Source: Deltaproteobacteria bacterium (GTDB lineage Bacteria > Myxococcota > Kuafuiibacteriia > Kuafuiibacteriales > Kuafuiibacteriaceae). Taken from it: a DNA stretch of 64,000 nt. The notes below the pieces were generated by a model. That model was not told the DNA's origin, ran no database searches, and was given only the letters and a program-made list of their open reading frames with translations. The stretch spans positions 4,950,001-5,014,000 of the forward strand of contig JADJBV010000001.1 in the NCBI GenBank assembly GCA_016703535.1. Reading direction: 5' to 3'. A program made the position numbers and the translations under genes. Positions 1 to 8,261 of the stretch are shown here, one piece after another (position 1 is the stretch's first letter; every line of letters starts with the position of its first letter).

Positions 1-507
1 CATGCCGATCAGCTTGTACGTGCCGGGGGCGTGTTCCTGCCCGAGCTCGATGGCCACGTCGAGCTCCCCTGTTTCGGCCCCGGCGTGGGCCCCTAGATCC
101 AGGCTTTCCCCGGCCTCGGACTGGGGGAAATACCAAAGGATGGTGCCGTCGGGACGTTGAGCGAAGGCCGCGAAATGACTGAGTTCTGGGGTCGACCGCA
201 CGAACCAGCGCAGGCGCCCGCCGGGACCGCAGGGGAGCCCTTCGGCGCAGGAGACCGAAAAACTCGGCCCGCCGCCCCGGGCCACCCGCTCCGAGGGATC
301 GGGGGGAAGGGTCGATAAAAACAGGCCGCCGAGGGCCGCGCTGGCCGCCGCCAACAGCCCCACCCAAAACCCAAAACGTCGGCCTGGCGAGGGGGCCTCG
401 GCCTGGGTGTGGACCAGGACCTGGGCGAGGATCTGCTCCTTCTCCACCTGGGAGAGTTGGTCCTGACCGGACAACAGCCGGGCGATCGGTGGTTTGGGTT
501 CGGTCAT
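1..507 (-). CDS. Membrane-anchored protein downstream of ECF sigma factor (partial)
   Basis: The open frame starts with ATG at 507 and runs off the left edge, giving 169 residues of an incomplete protein. The start is supported by a strong purine-rich ribosome site (AGGAGGAGGAG) just upstream. Residues 1-40 are a polar, presumably cytoplasmic segment beginning MTEPKPPIARLLSG; residues about 43-63 (GFWVGLLAAASAALGGLFL) form one membrane helix; the rest is a predicted extracytoplasmic domain with two Cys (SCAEGLPCG). It lies 43 bp after the sigma-factor stop on the same strand, so it is probably co-transcribed and is placed where an anti-sigma or sigma-controlled envelope protein usually sits. 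No zinc-binding HxxxCxxC anti-sigma motif is visible, so the anti-sigma role is only inferred from position. Confidence 0.65.
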   Translation of the reverse strand, partial: MTEPKPPIARLLSGQDQLSQVEKEQILAQVLVHTQAEAPSPGRRFGFWVGLLAAASAALGGLFLSTLPPDPSERVARGGGPSFSVSCAEGLPCGPGGRLRWFVRSTPELSHFAAFAQRPDGTILWYFPQSEAGESLDLGAHAGAETGELDVAIELGQEHAPGTYKLIGM

Positions 508-550
508 CCCTGCTCCTCCTCCTACGCAGCCCCTCCGGGCTTCGGCCAGC

Positions 551-1225
551 TCATGGATAAAGTCCTTGGCTCGAGAGGTGCCGCTCGAGGCCTCGCTGGA
601 CCGACTCTTCGACGGAGCGGACCCGCCGCCGGGTGACGCCCAGCTGCGCCGACACCACGTCCTGAGAGAGCCCCTCTTCAAAACGCAGCCGGACGATCTC
701 CCGCTCTTCGGCCGGGAGCGCCTGCAAGTAGACCTTGGTCACCTCGAACAACTTGCGATCGTCCATCGACTGTTCGAGCTCGGGCCCAAGGGGCGCAGCG
801 TCCAAGGCCGCACCTTCGGGCCAGTTCTCCAACGACACCTCGGGGCGCCGCCGTCGATGCCGATCGATCAGCAGGTTCTTGGCGATCCGCAAAAGGTACG
901 GCCGATAGGGGCGGAGGCCGTCAAAGGCCCGGCGACCCGCCGGCGAAAACGCACGCAGGAAGGTCTCTTGCACCAACTCCCGCTCGACGTCGGCGTTGGG
1001 CGCCCCGAACACTCGGGCCCCCCCTTGGGCGTCGAGCACAAAGCCGCGCCGCACCAGACGCGCGACATCATCGACGTGGTGATAGTAGATCTTGGTCAAG
1101 GCCTGGGCGTCGCCTCGACGAAAGGCGTCGAGCAGGCTCCGATCACCGAGGAGCAGATCGTCGTCGGTGGAGGGCGAGTGGGGCACGAGCTCGAGGCGGG
1201 GCGACGGTCCTGGCGGCCACACCAA
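551..1225 (-). CDS. RNA polymerase ECF-type sigma factor
   Basis: 224 residues. Region 2 is visible around residues 30-110 (DAFRRGDAQALTKIYYHHVDDV, then ELVQETFLRAF and YLLRIAKNLLIDRHRRRR, the classic region 2.3/2.4 helix that recognises the -10 element). Region 4 is at about residues 165-215 (LPAEEREIVRLRFEEGLSQDVVSAQLGVTRRRVRSVEESVQRGL), a helix-turn-helix for the -35 element. It should direct core RNA polymerase to a small regulon, probably envelope related given the membrane protein that follows. The N-terminal 20 residues are Pro-rich and the true start could be a later GTG (VPHSPSTDDD). Confidence 0.9.
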   Translation of the reverse strand: MVWPPGPSPRLELVPHSPSTDDDLLLGDRSLLDAFRRGDAQALTKIYYHHVDDVARLVRRGFVLDAQGGARVFGAPNADVERELVQETFLRAFSPAGRRAFDGLRPYRPYLLRIAKNLLIDRHRRRRPEVSLENWPEGAALDAAPLGPELEQSMDDRKLFEVTKVYLQALPAEEREIVRLRFEEGLSQDVVSAQLGVTRRRVRSVEESVQRGLERHLSSQGLYP

Positions 1226-1463
1226 GGCCGGCCCGCGGAGTTACGGTGCCCGAGGGCTCCCACCCGTTCAAGGGTCGGGGCGCGGTCCGCGGGATGACGG
1301 TTGCGGTGGGGGGCCGAGGCCGGTGCGCCAAGCTTGCCTCCGCCGAGGCGCAACTTGGACGTCTCCGGGGGGTGCCGGGCCGAAGTGGGGCCGAGGGGCG
1401 ACCGAAAACCGCACCTGCCAGGGTGCCAAGGGGTTCGGCACACCCGTTGCAAATTGAGGGGGC

Positions 1464-2366
1464 ATGTCCCCGCCCGTCTCCCTCCGTCGCGACGACTTCG
1501 TGGCCCAGGTCAGCGCCCAGTCCCTCGACGTCAACACCCTGAACCGGGACTCCCGGATGCTGAACGTCGATGTCGGGGCCGCCGATCTGGATGGCAACGG
1601 CGCGATCAGCGGCGCAGGTGAGGCCGGCGCCCTCTTCGATCAGGTCGATCGCCTGGACCGGGATGGCAGCGGCGTGACGATGATGTTGGCCCGGGACGAC
1701 CGGGCCCGAGCGACGGCCGCTCCGATCGCGGCGATCGGAGATCTGGCCAACGCTCCCGGGCTCCAGCTTCGGGCCAACGAGGCCATGCCCGGGATCAGCC
1801 AAGGCGCGGGTCGTCCCCGCACCACCGGGGTCCTCGGCCAAGCACCAGGTCCGTTCGGGCCGGGCGGTCCCTTTGGTCCCCCCAACCCGCTCCACGTCGC
1901 GCGGCAACTCCAGGTCCAAACCATCGAAGGCCGAGTCACCCAAGCGTTGAGGCAAGATCCGCCCGACTTGAACCGGGTCTACAGCGAGATGGGCAAACTC
2001 GGGAAAAACGAAGCCGCCACCTTCGTCCGGGACCTGCGCCTCAACCACAACGAGCTCTATCAAACCCTCGGCAACGGTGCGGCGAACGATCCCGACACCA
2101 AGGCCACCGTCTTGTCCGACGAGCCGGCCCTGACCCAAGGCATCATCCAGCGCCAGGCCAAATCCCTGGGCCGGACGGCGCTGCACGGCATGCCCAGTGA
2201 GGCGGTCGCCGCCCTGACCCAGGTGCCTCGAGCGGATCGGGCCGACGTGGTGCGAGAGCTCCAGGCCACCGACAACACCGGCTTTCGGGCCTTGGCCCAG
2301 GTCGCCCGGGATACCCAAGATCCGGTCTTGCTCGACGCCTTCCGCCGTGCCGGCGTGCGCCCCTGA
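1464..2366 (+). CDS. EF-hand-containing protein of unknown function
   Basis: 300 residues, start ATG at 1464. Two calcium-binding-like loops are visible near residues 37-70 (DLDGNGAISGAGE and DRLDRDGSGV), matching the D-x-[DN]-x-[DNG]-G-x-[ILV] EF-hand loop pattern. The remainder is helical, with a low-complexity Pro/Gly stretch around residues 115-150 and a C-terminal part rich in short helices (ALTQVPRADRADVVRELQATD). No signal peptide or membrane segment is seen. The last roughly 28 codons and the 3' flank are repeated in degenerate form near 3.2-3.4 kb. The family is not recognised; a calcium-dependent regulatory or secreted role is conceivable but unproven. Confidence 0.7.
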   Translation: MSPPVSLRRDDFVAQVSAQSLDVNTLNRDSRMLNVDVGAADLDGNGAISGAGEAGALFDQVDRLDRDGSGVTMMLARDDRARATAAPIAAIGDLANAPGLQLRANEAMPGISQGAGRPRTTGVLGQAPGPFGPGGPFGPPNPLHVARQLQVQTIEGRVTQALRQDPPDLNRVYSEMGKLGKNEAATFVRDLRLNHNELYQTLGNGAANDPDTKATVLSDEPALTQGIIQRQAKSLGRTALHGMPSEAVAALTQVPRADRADVVRELQATDNTGFRALAQVARDTQDPVLLDAFRRAGVRP

Positions 2367-2396
2367 GCACCGCAGAGAGCCCGTTTGAACGCCCGC

Positions 2397-2412
2397 GGAG
2401 CCCGACGGCTCC
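2397..2412 (+). terminator. Hairpin after the EF-hand gene
   Basis: GGAGCC-CGAC-GGCTCC is a perfect 6-bp stem with a 4-nt loop, 31 bp after the stop at 2366, followed within 10 bp by the palindrome GCAAGCCAACTTGC. There is no T-tract, so intrinsic termination is uncertain. The same hairpin-plus-palindrome arrangement is repeated at 3403-3440. Confidence 0.4.
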
Positions 2413-2421
2413 ATGGGCTCT

Positions 2422-2435
2422 GCAAGCCAACTTGC
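2422..2435. repeat. Dispersed palindrome GCAAG-N4-CTTGC (intergenic copy)
   Basis: GCAAGCCAACTTGC lies between the EF-hand gene and the convergent SDR gene. Same-pattern copies are at 3427, 3952, 9103, 15365, 18422, 32843, 36537, 38410, 43011, 43155, 48824 and 61549. Confidence 0.6.
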
Positions 2436-2491
2436 AATCGCCGCATCCGGGGCTGGCCGCCGCCCTCGCGCGAGCCGTGCTCAGCGCCGGA

Positions 2492-3187
2492 TCACCAAGT
2501 GAGTCGGCCACCTTTGTAGTCGAGGAACTCACCCGAGTCGGCGAGGGTGGCCCGATCGACTTCGCGCAGGATGGCCTCCACCGAATCTTCGACCCGGGTC
2601 GGGGCGTTCCTTCCGCCCATGTCCGTTTGCACCCAGCCGGGGTTGATCACGTAGGAGGCGATGCCCTCGCGCTTGAGGTCGACCGCGAGGGAGCGGGACA
2701 TCATGTTGAGCGCGGCCTTCGACATTCGATAGGCGTAGTAGCCGCCGCTGGTGTTGTCGTCGATCGAGCCCATGCCCGAGGTGACGTGCACCAACTTCTT
2801 GACCGCGCCTTGGCGCACGTTCGGCAGGAGCGCAACCGCGACCCGCAGCGCGCCGATCGCGTTGACCTGATAGGTATGGGCGACGTCGGCGAGGAGCAGG
2901 TCCTCGGCCATTTGGCGAACGCTCTGGCCGGGGCCGCCGTAGACGCCGGCGACGTTAAAGACGATGTCGATCGGCGCGCCCGCCAGCGCGTGGGCCAGGG
3001 CGCTGACACTTTTGTCGTCGGCGACGTCGAGGTGATGGAGCCGAACCTTTTCGCCGGCCAAGGCCTTCAGAGCTTGGGCTTCGGCGGGATTTCGGGCGCA
3101 GGCTTCGACCTCGTCGCCGCGGCGCGCGAGTTGGCGAACGAGCTCCAAACCAATGCCACGGTTGGCGCCGGTGACGACGGTCCTCAT
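2492..3187 (-). CDS. Short-chain dehydrogenase/reductase (CsgA/sniffer-like)
   Basis: 231 residues, a classical SDR. The Rossmann cofactor motif TGANRGIG is at residues 7-14, the NVAG motif (NNAG variant) at about 78-81, the catalytic Ser in VTSGMGS near 140, and the YxxxK pair in YYAYRMSKAA near 155. It should carry out NAD(P)(H)-dependent oxidoreduction of a small alcohol or ketone. The architecture and length resemble the CsgA/sniffer branch of SDRs; the substrate cannot be read from sequence. The gene is convergent with the EF-hand gene and sits between that gene's 3' end and a decayed copy of the same 3' end. Confidence 0.88.
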   Translation of the reverse strand: MRTVVTGANRGIGLELVRQLARRGDEVEACARNPAEAQALKALAGEKVRLHHLDVADDKSVSALAHALAGAPIDIVFNVAGVYGGPGQSVRQMAEDLLLADVAHTYQVNAIGALRVAVALLPNVRQGAVKKLVHVTSGMGSIDDNTSGGYYAYRMSKAALNMMSRSLAVDLKREGIASYVINPGWVQTDMGGRNAPTRVEDSVEAILREVDRATLADSGEFLDYKGGRLTW

Positions 3188-3219
3188 CGGGGCACCATGC
3201 GCGAACCCTGCTCGCGCCG

Positions 3220-3460
3220 CAACCGCTCAGGCCACCGGCCTTCGGGCCTTGGCCCAGGTCGCCGGGGACAACCAAGATCCGATTCTCGAGCGAAACTTGC
3301 GCCGCGGCATGCGCCCCGAAGGACCGGGAGATCCCGGCTTGAACTCTCCGGTGCCTCGGGGGCAAGATCCGCACATGATCTTCGCGTTCGTCCGGATCCG
3401 CTGAGCCCGACGGCTCCGCGGTCTCTGCAAGACAACTTGCAATTGCCGTGTCCGGGCCGT
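3220..3460 (+). pseudogene. Degenerate copy of the 3' end of the EF-hand gene
   Basis: This stretch can be aligned by eye with 2262-2455. The decoded segment GLRALAQVAGDNQDPIL here matches GFRALAQVARDTQDPVL at the C-terminus of the EF-hand protein, and the downstream hairpin (GAGCC-CGAC-GGCTC, 3403-3416) and palindrome (GCAAGACAACTTGC, 3427-3440) are also repeated in the same order. The copy has no upstream gene body and has a different stop region. It is best read as a partial duplication remnant; the rest of the 3188-3583 interval holds no gene I can support. Confidence 0.65.
3427..3440. repeat. Dispersed palindrome GCAAG-N4-CTTGC (intergenic copy)
   Basis: GCAAGACAACTTGC, flanked by CT and AAT; it is part of the duplicated 3' flank described at 3220-3460. 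Confidence 0.6.
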
Positions 3461-3583
3461 CCCGCCGTCCTGACCCAAATCTTGGAGGTCGGGGCGTGAG
3501 GTGCGCCATGGGAGGGGACCACCCCTCGCCTCGTTCGCCCATCATCCACGCTCGACCTCGCGGAACGTCGCCGGAGGTCTGTT

Positions 3584-4876
3584 ATGCCAGTTTCCAATCC
3601 GTCTCGGGAGAAGGCCGTCTTGTTGTCCGTGTCCACCGCTGATCGAAGTGAGGAAGAGGTCGATCGTTCTTTGGCGGAGCTCGAGTTGCTCCTGGCCAGC
3701 CTCCAGATCCGCACCGTCGGTCGTTACCTCCAACGCCGGGCCGGAGGCCCCACCCCCACCTATTTGGGCGAAGGGAGGTTGGCCGAGGTTGCGGCGGTCA
3801 CCGGTGGTCCGGGCCAGCGACCCCGAGGCCCTGGCAACGTGGAGCCGACCCCCCACAACTCAGCGCTGATCGCGGTGGTCGATGACGAACTCAACCCGGG
3901 GGTGCTCCGCAACCTGGAGCGGGCCTTGGGTGTACCGGTCTTGGATCGAACGCAAGTTATCTTGCAAATCTTCCAGGCCCGGGCCCGCTCCAAGGAGGCC
4001 TTGCTCCAGGTGGAGCTGGCCCGGATCGCCTACGAGTTGCCTCGGGTGAGGGACGATCACGCGTTGGGCGATCGAGAAGGAGGCGGAGGTCGTGCCTCCC
4101 GAGGCGCCAGCAACGTCGAGTTGGCGAAACGTCGCCTCCGGGATCGGGCCGCCGGGATCCGGGCCGAGCTGGAGGCGCTGGGGCCACTGCTGGTGCGCCA
4201 GCCGCGGCAGGAGCCCTTTAAGGTGGTGTTGGTGGGCTACACCAACGCCGGCAAGTCTTCGCTGATGCGGCGGCTGACGGGGAGTGAGGTGTTGGTGAAG
4301 GACCAGCTCTTCGCCACCTTGACCACCACGGCGCGGCAGTTGGCCCCGCCGGCGGTGCCGCCGATCGTCTTGGTGGACTCGGTGGGTTTTATCGACCGGC
4401 TCCCCCACGGGCTGGTGGCCGCCTTCCGCTCCACCTTGGCCGAGGCCCAAGGCGCGTGGTTGTTGCTCCACGTGGCCGATGCCTCGGATCTCCACGTCGA
4501 ACGCCAGATCCAGGTCACCCGCGAGACCCTGGCGGAGCTGGGGTTGGCCGAGGCGCCCAGTTGGTTGCTGCTCAACAAGATCGATCGAGTCGGGGACCCA
4601 CGACGAGCCGAGCTGCTCCGCGCTCACCCGGACGCCCAGCTGCTCAGCGCCTTCGACAATCAACTTTTGGCCCAACTGCGGGCCCGGATCGACGGCTACT
4701 TCGACGCCCTGTTGGAAGAGCGGAGCTTCGAGTTGTTGTACCCCCAGCGGGCCGTGGTGGCCCAATTCGGGGACCAGGTGCGGATCGTCGAGGAGGAATA
4801 CGGCGAGACCTTGCGGCTCAAGGTCCGGGCCCTGCCCCACGTGCTCGAACGACTCCGGATCCGGCTCGAGACCTGA
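3584..4876 (+). CDS. hflX: GTPase HflX
   Basis: 430 residues, normal length for HflX. The N-terminal HflX domain (residues about 10-190) contains GPTPTYLGEGRLAEV and the conserved VDDELNPGVLRNLERALGVPVLDRTQVILQIF segment; the GTPase domain has G1 GYTNAGKSS near 218, G3 DSVGF near 264 and G4 NKID near 330. HflX is a ribosome-associated GTPase that splits stalled or stressed 70S ribosomes. It stands alone, with the decayed repeat upstream and a lipoprotein gene downstream. One GCAAG-N4-CTTGC palindrome (3952-3965) lies inside the TQVILQ codons. The N-terminal domain includes the low-conservation insert TGGPGQRPRGPGNV, somewhat unusual. Confidence 0.96.
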   Translation: MPVSNPSREKAVLLSVSTADRSEEEVDRSLAELELLLASLQIRTVGRYLQRRAGGPTPTYLGEGRLAEVAAVTGGPGQRPRGPGNVEPTPHNSALIAVVDDELNPGVLRNLERALGVPVLDRTQVILQIFQARARSKEALLQVELARIAYELPRVRDDHALGDREGGGGRASRGASNVELAKRRLRDRAAGIRAELEALGPLLVRQPRQEPFKVVLVGYTNAGKSSLMRRLTGSEVLVKDQLFATLTTTARQLAPPAVPPIVLVDSVGFIDRLPHGLVAAFRSTLAEAQGAWLLLHVADASDLHVERQIQVTRETLAELGLAEAPSWLLLNKIDRVGDPRRAELLRAHPDAQLLSAFDNQLLAQLRARIDGYFDALLEERSFELLYPQRAVVAQFGDQVRIVEEEYGETLRLKVRALPHVLERLRIRLET

Positions 4877-4916
4877 GGCCTCGTATGGGCGCCGGTGCTC
4901 GTGTTAGGGCCGAGGG

Positions 4917-5723
4917 GTGCGGACGCCGACCCTGATCGTCGGGCTTGGGCTCGCGGGCTGCACGACGTCCGTGGGCCCCGGCCCGATGCCGGCGGGGCTG
5001 AACGTCTACGAGGAAAGTCGGCTGGAGGGCCTGGTGCTCCAGCCCGGCCGCCGCCTCGGGCCCGACGAGGCCCTGCCCCTCCTTCGCCCTTTGGTCGAGG
5101 CCTGGGCCAGCTTGCCCCCGGCGTTACGCCCGCCTCAGGTGGTGGTGCACCTGGATCCCCAGGCGACGCCGCCGATCGATCGGGTCGAAGTTCACCGCCC
5201 CTCGGGATCGATCCTGGTCATGCGCCGCGCGATCCCCGAGCTCGCTCGCGGGATCTGGCTCCACGAGTTGGCCCACGTCTTGATGTCAGGCCCCCGTCCC
5301 ACCGGGAGCTTGGACTCGAGGTTGATCGCCGCGGTGGAGGAAGGGGTGGCCGACTATTTCGCCCGAGTGTGGTCCGGCCCGGTGGAGCGCCCGGGCTTCG
5401 TGGGCGGATCGGTCGGCTGGGAGGCCCTCGCCCTGCCCGCCTTGCGTTTTGATCCGCACCCCCTCGGTGAACGGCTGGATCGACACCTGGCCGATCACTA
5501 CGGCGCCTCGGAGCCGTTGTTGCTCGACCTGATCGACTGCTTTCGGGGTCGACGCGGCGAAGGCGGGATCCAGTCGTCACCCGCCACGGTGCTGGACACC
5601 TGGGCCTTGGGTTGTGCCCCGGAGGCCCGGGTTCGAGTCCGGGCGGCTCTGCAAGGTTGGTTGCCCGCCGAGCTGAGGGGTGAACACGAAGCACCTCAAA
5701 CTGTGCTAGAAGCCCGGCCATGA
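4917..5723 (+). CDS. Predicted lipoprotein zinc metalloprotease-like protein
   Basis: 268 residues from a GTG start at 4917. The N-terminus is a short lipoprotein signal ending in the lipobox LGLAGC (Cys15). A zinc-site motif HELAH (HExxH) is at about residues 118-122, followed roughly 28 residues later by AAVEEGVADYF, where the Glu pair could supply the third ligand as in gluzincins. The protein would be tethered in the cell envelope. Peptidase activity is inferred from HExxH only; the rest has no family I recognise. It overlaps the next lipoprotein gene by ATGA, so the two are translationally coupled. Confidence 0.75.
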   Translation: MRTPTLIVGLGLAGCTTSVGPGPMPAGLNVYEESRLEGLVLQPGRRLGPDEALPLLRPLVEAWASLPPALRPPQVVVHLDPQATPPIDRVEVHRPSGSILVMRRAIPELARGIWLHELAHVLMSGPRPTGSLDSRLIAAVEEGVADYFARVWSGPVERPGFVGGSVGWEALALPALRFDPHPLGERLDRHLADHYGASEPLLLDLIDCFRGRRGEGGIQSSPATVLDTWALGCAPEARVRVRAALQGWLPAELRGEHEAPQTVLEARP

Positions 5724-6070
5724 TCCGGTGGGTGGCCTTGTTTTGCCTGAGCGGGTGGCTCTGGGCCTGCACGGTCAACCACAGCAAACAGGCCCTCCGC
5801 ATCGAGTGGGAGGAACCTCCCGCGCCGGGCGCGACCTTCGTGAGCGAAGAGGACAGCGGTCTGGCGCTCCTCGGGCTGATCAACCTCAGTGAACCCGACC
5901 ATTACGCCGTGCTCTTGGCCCGGGCCCAGCGACGCTACGACTGCGAACGACTGCACAGCGCCCAGCTCGACTTCTACACCGATCACTGGATCATCATCGC
6001 CTTCCCGATCGCTCGCATCACCGCCATCTGCGAACCGCGGTCCAAGCTGGTGGCGACCTCGACCACCTGA
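5720..6070 (+). CDS. Small lipoprotein of unknown function
   Basis: 116 residues. The leader MIRWVALFCLSGWLWAC gives a lipobox ending at Cys17. The mature part is acidic then mixed, with no recognised domain (ALLGLINLSEPDHYAVLLARAQ is a helical stretch). Its ATG lies inside the stop of the upstream HExxH lipoprotein gene (ATGA), so the pair is probably a functional unit. Convergent with the next gene after 13 bp. Confidence 0.65.
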   Translation: MIRWVALFCLSGWLWACTVNHSKQALRIEWEEPPAPGATFVSEEDSGLALLGLINLSEPDHYAVLLARAQRRYDCERLHSAQLDFYTDHWIIIAFPIARITAICEPRSKLVATSTT

Positions 6071-6083
6071 ACGGCTCCGCACC

Positions 6084-6995
6084 TCAGAGATCTTCGCAGA
6101 AGGTGAAGTAGCGGCGCTCCAACTCGCTCAAGGCGAGGTCGATGTCGGCCTCGCTGGCGTTGCTGAAGAGCAAACTCCTCACCACGGCCAAGTAGTTTCG
6201 GGTGGCGACCCGGGCTTGGGTCGCGGACTCGGAGAGGCACGCTTCGACTTCGTCCCGCCCTTGAGGTGAGTGGCAGTCGCGACCTTCCAAGTAGATGGAG
6301 TCTTGGACCGAGGTGTGCCCGATGGCTTGGCCGTCTTCGCCACCGTGGTATTCGATGTCGGGAGTGTCGAAGCCCGGCGCCCTCGCCACGTAGGACTTGA
6401 GCTTGCGAATGCACCACGGCCGAGTCGGGTGCTCGGGATCTCGGACGGCGTGAGCGTGGCTGAAGGAGTCTTGGATGGTGTGACAGGCCTGGCCGACCAA
6501 GGTCAGGGCTCGTTCCCGATCGTCGACCCACAAGACGCTGGCCCGCCGGGTCCGATCCCGGATCACTGTGACGCCGTCGGCCGCCGCTTCCCGATGCCCA
6601 TTGTCGGCCTTGAGTAGAAAATGGACGGGCTGATTTTCCGGACGGTCTTGGTATTCGATGACCGCTGACATGTAGGCCAAGGCGCTGGTGTTCAAGTGAA
6701 CCAACAGCTCCTTGGGGAAGTCGGTGCGACGATTGCCCTCGACGATGGTGTCGATCTCTTCCTCGGAGAAGCGCTCTCGGATCGGGAGATCTTCGTTGGC
6801 GAAGAAGGTGAGCCACTCGTGGCCCGCGAAGAAGCTGGCCCGGGTCAAGACACAGTCACCCTTGGAGAAGAAGCCCACCCGCCCCTCGACCGGCGGACAA
6901 AGGGCCAAAGGGTCGCTGCAGGTGGTCAAGCCCAAGAGCGCTGGCCCCAACAGTAGAGGCCGCAGCCACGACCGAAGTGAGGGTGCCAGGGCCAC
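6084..6995 (-). CDS. Lipoprotein resembling zinc-dependent phospholipase C / P1-nuclease fold
   Basis: 303 residues. A signal segment (LRPLLLGPALLGLTTC) ends at a lipobox Cys26. The body contains His/Asp clusters typical of the zinc phospholipase C / S1-P1 nuclease superfamily: FAGHEWLTFFA near residue 56, PVHFLLKADNGH near 122, and the strong signature GQACHTIQDSFSHAHAVRD near 170, where HTxQDxxxHxH supplies metal ligands. It probably hydrolyses a phosphodiester substrate outside the cytoplasm, but this is a motif-based assignment. Only 27 bp separate its start from the divergent gene at 7023, so promoters must overlap coding sequence or a start is misplaced. Confidence 0.6.
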   Translation of the reverse strand: MALAPSLRSWLRPLLLGPALLGLTTCSDPLALCPPVEGRVGFFSKGDCVLTRASFFAGHEWLTFFANEDLPIRERFSEEEIDTIVEGNRRTDFPKELLVHLNTSALAYMSAVIEYQDRPENQPVHFLLKADNGHREAAADGVTVIRDRTRRASVLWVDDRERALTLVGQACHTIQDSFSHAHAVRDPEHPTRPWCIRKLKSYVARAPGFDTPDIEYHGGEDGQAIGHTSVQDSIYLEGRDCHSPQGRDEVEACLSESATQARVATRNYLAVVRSLLFSNASEADIDLALSELERRYFTFCEDL

Positions 6996-7022
6996 CGATC
7001 TGGGATATCAAGCGTAACAGCC

Positions 7023-7646
7023 ATGGACAAGGTCACGCTGGTGATTGGCCTGGTGTTGACGTCGACCTCCTCGTTGGCCTGGGCCGACGAGGTGGAGCAG
7101 ATCGATCTCGAACGCTGGGGCGAGGCGCCCTCGGAGTGGTGGTCCCTCGGCGTGGCGATCGAACGAGGCGACGACAACCTGGTCGGCCACGACCTACTCG
7201 GTGATCAGCTGGCCGGGGTCATCGGCACTTTCCGGAACTCGGACATCGGCCTCGGCGCGCGCCTGATGATGAGCCCGAAGTTCGATCGGGCTTCACTCCT
7301 CGAGCTCCGGCTCTTGGGAGGCCTGGACGCTCGCGTCTATTTTGACCTCTTCGGCACCGAGTGGAGCTACGGCTTGGGGATCTTGGCCGAGGCCCGGGTC
7401 CGGGATCACTTCTGGCTCGCCTACTTGAGCCCCATCGAGTTCGGCGCCACGGTCTTCGAACACGATGGGCTGAGCGTGCGGCTCTACGGCGGGATCCGTC
7501 ACCTCTTCACCGGCGCGCTGATCCGGGCCTTTTTGGTCGACCCCAACGGCTTCGACAGCGAAAACGCCCGAGACGCGCTGGCCTTCGAGCGAAACACACC
7601 TTGGGAGGGGTTCTTGCGGATCTCCTTCGAGCGGAGGTTGGACTGA
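7023..7646 (+). CDS. Secreted, outer-membrane-barrel-like protein
   Basis: 207 residues. A cleavable signal peptide is predicted (MDKVTLVIGLVLTSTSSLAWA, cut after AWA). The mature chain alternates short aromatic/hydrophobic strands (LGARLMMSPKFDRASLLELRLLGGLDARVYF, SYGLGILAEARVRDHFWLAYLSP) in a beta-barrel style and ends with an Arg/Phe-rich strand. No named family is recognised. The TGA stop overlaps the ATG of the next gene, which encodes a protein of similar style, so the two probably act together in the outer membrane. Confidence 0.6.
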   Translation: MDKVTLVIGLVLTSTSSLAWADEVEQIDLERWGEAPSEWWSLGVAIERGDDNLVGHDLLGDQLAGVIGTFRNSDIGLGARLMMSPKFDRASLLELRLLGGLDARVYFDLFGTEWSYGLGILAEARVRDHFWLAYLSPIEFGATVFEHDGLSVRLYGGIRHLFTGALIRAFLVDPNGFDSENARDALAFERNTPWEGFLRISFERRLD

Positions 7647-8248
7647 TGCGCGGCGCCCCGATCGTCGTAGCCCTCTTGCTCTTGGCCGAGGCCGACCTCG
7701 CCTTGGCCAAAGAACACGCGGTCCGTTCCCCCAGCGGTCGCCGCATCTACAACCCGGACGAGACCTTCGCCGAAGTCCTGGATCAGGACTCCCGACGTTT
7801 TATCGTCGAGGCGGCGGTGGGCGCGGGGCCCGAAGGCCACCTCGCCATGGGCCTCGGTTACCTCTTCAAGGACCTCCCGGGCCTGGCGGTTTATGCCAGC
7901 GTTGGCCTCGAGGTGAACCCGGCGGTGCACTACACCTTGTCGGCCCGTTGGGTCTTCAACCTGGCGGGTTGGCGGCCCTACATCGCGGCCGGTTATCTAT
8001 TGAATCAACTCACCGCCGTCGAGACCTTGTCTCACAACCTCTACGTCGAGGCGGGCTACAGCTGGAAGCTCGAGCACACTTATCGACTGACGGCCGGGGT
8101 GGGCCTCCGCCGGCTGCTGCACGTGCACGTCCTGGAAGAGTCGGAGCTCCGCGCGCCCGACACCGATCCCGAGTTCTTGGAAGAGCAGCTGGCCAACATC
8201 GATCCCTGGCTACCGACCATCGCCCTGCGCTTCAGCCGCGCTTTTTGA
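7646..8248 (+). CDS. Secreted outer-membrane-like protein
   Basis: 200 residues from ATG at 7646; a longer upstream reading of this frame exists but overlaps the previous gene and lacks the signal peptide, which begins here (MRGAPIVVALLLLAEADLALA). The mature part contains repeated amphipathic strands (FIVEAAVGAGPEGHLAMGLGYLF, LAVYASVGLEVNPAVHYTLSARWVF, WRPYIAAGYLLNQL) and ends in Phe (LRFSRAF), the usual C-terminal residue of outer-membrane barrels. Translation is coupled to 7023-7646 by a 1-nt stop/start overlap. Function unknown. Confidence 0.65.
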   Translation: MRGAPIVVALLLLAEADLALAKEHAVRSPSGRRIYNPDETFAEVLDQDSRRFIVEAAVGAGPEGHLAMGLGYLFKDLPGLAVYASVGLEVNPAVHYTLSARWVFNLAGWRPYIAAGYLLNQLTAVETLSHNLYVEAGYSWKLEHTYRLTAGVGLRRLLHVHVLEESELRAPDTDPEFLEEQLANIDPWLPTIALRFSRAF

Positions 8249-8261
8249 GTCGAGGGGACGG

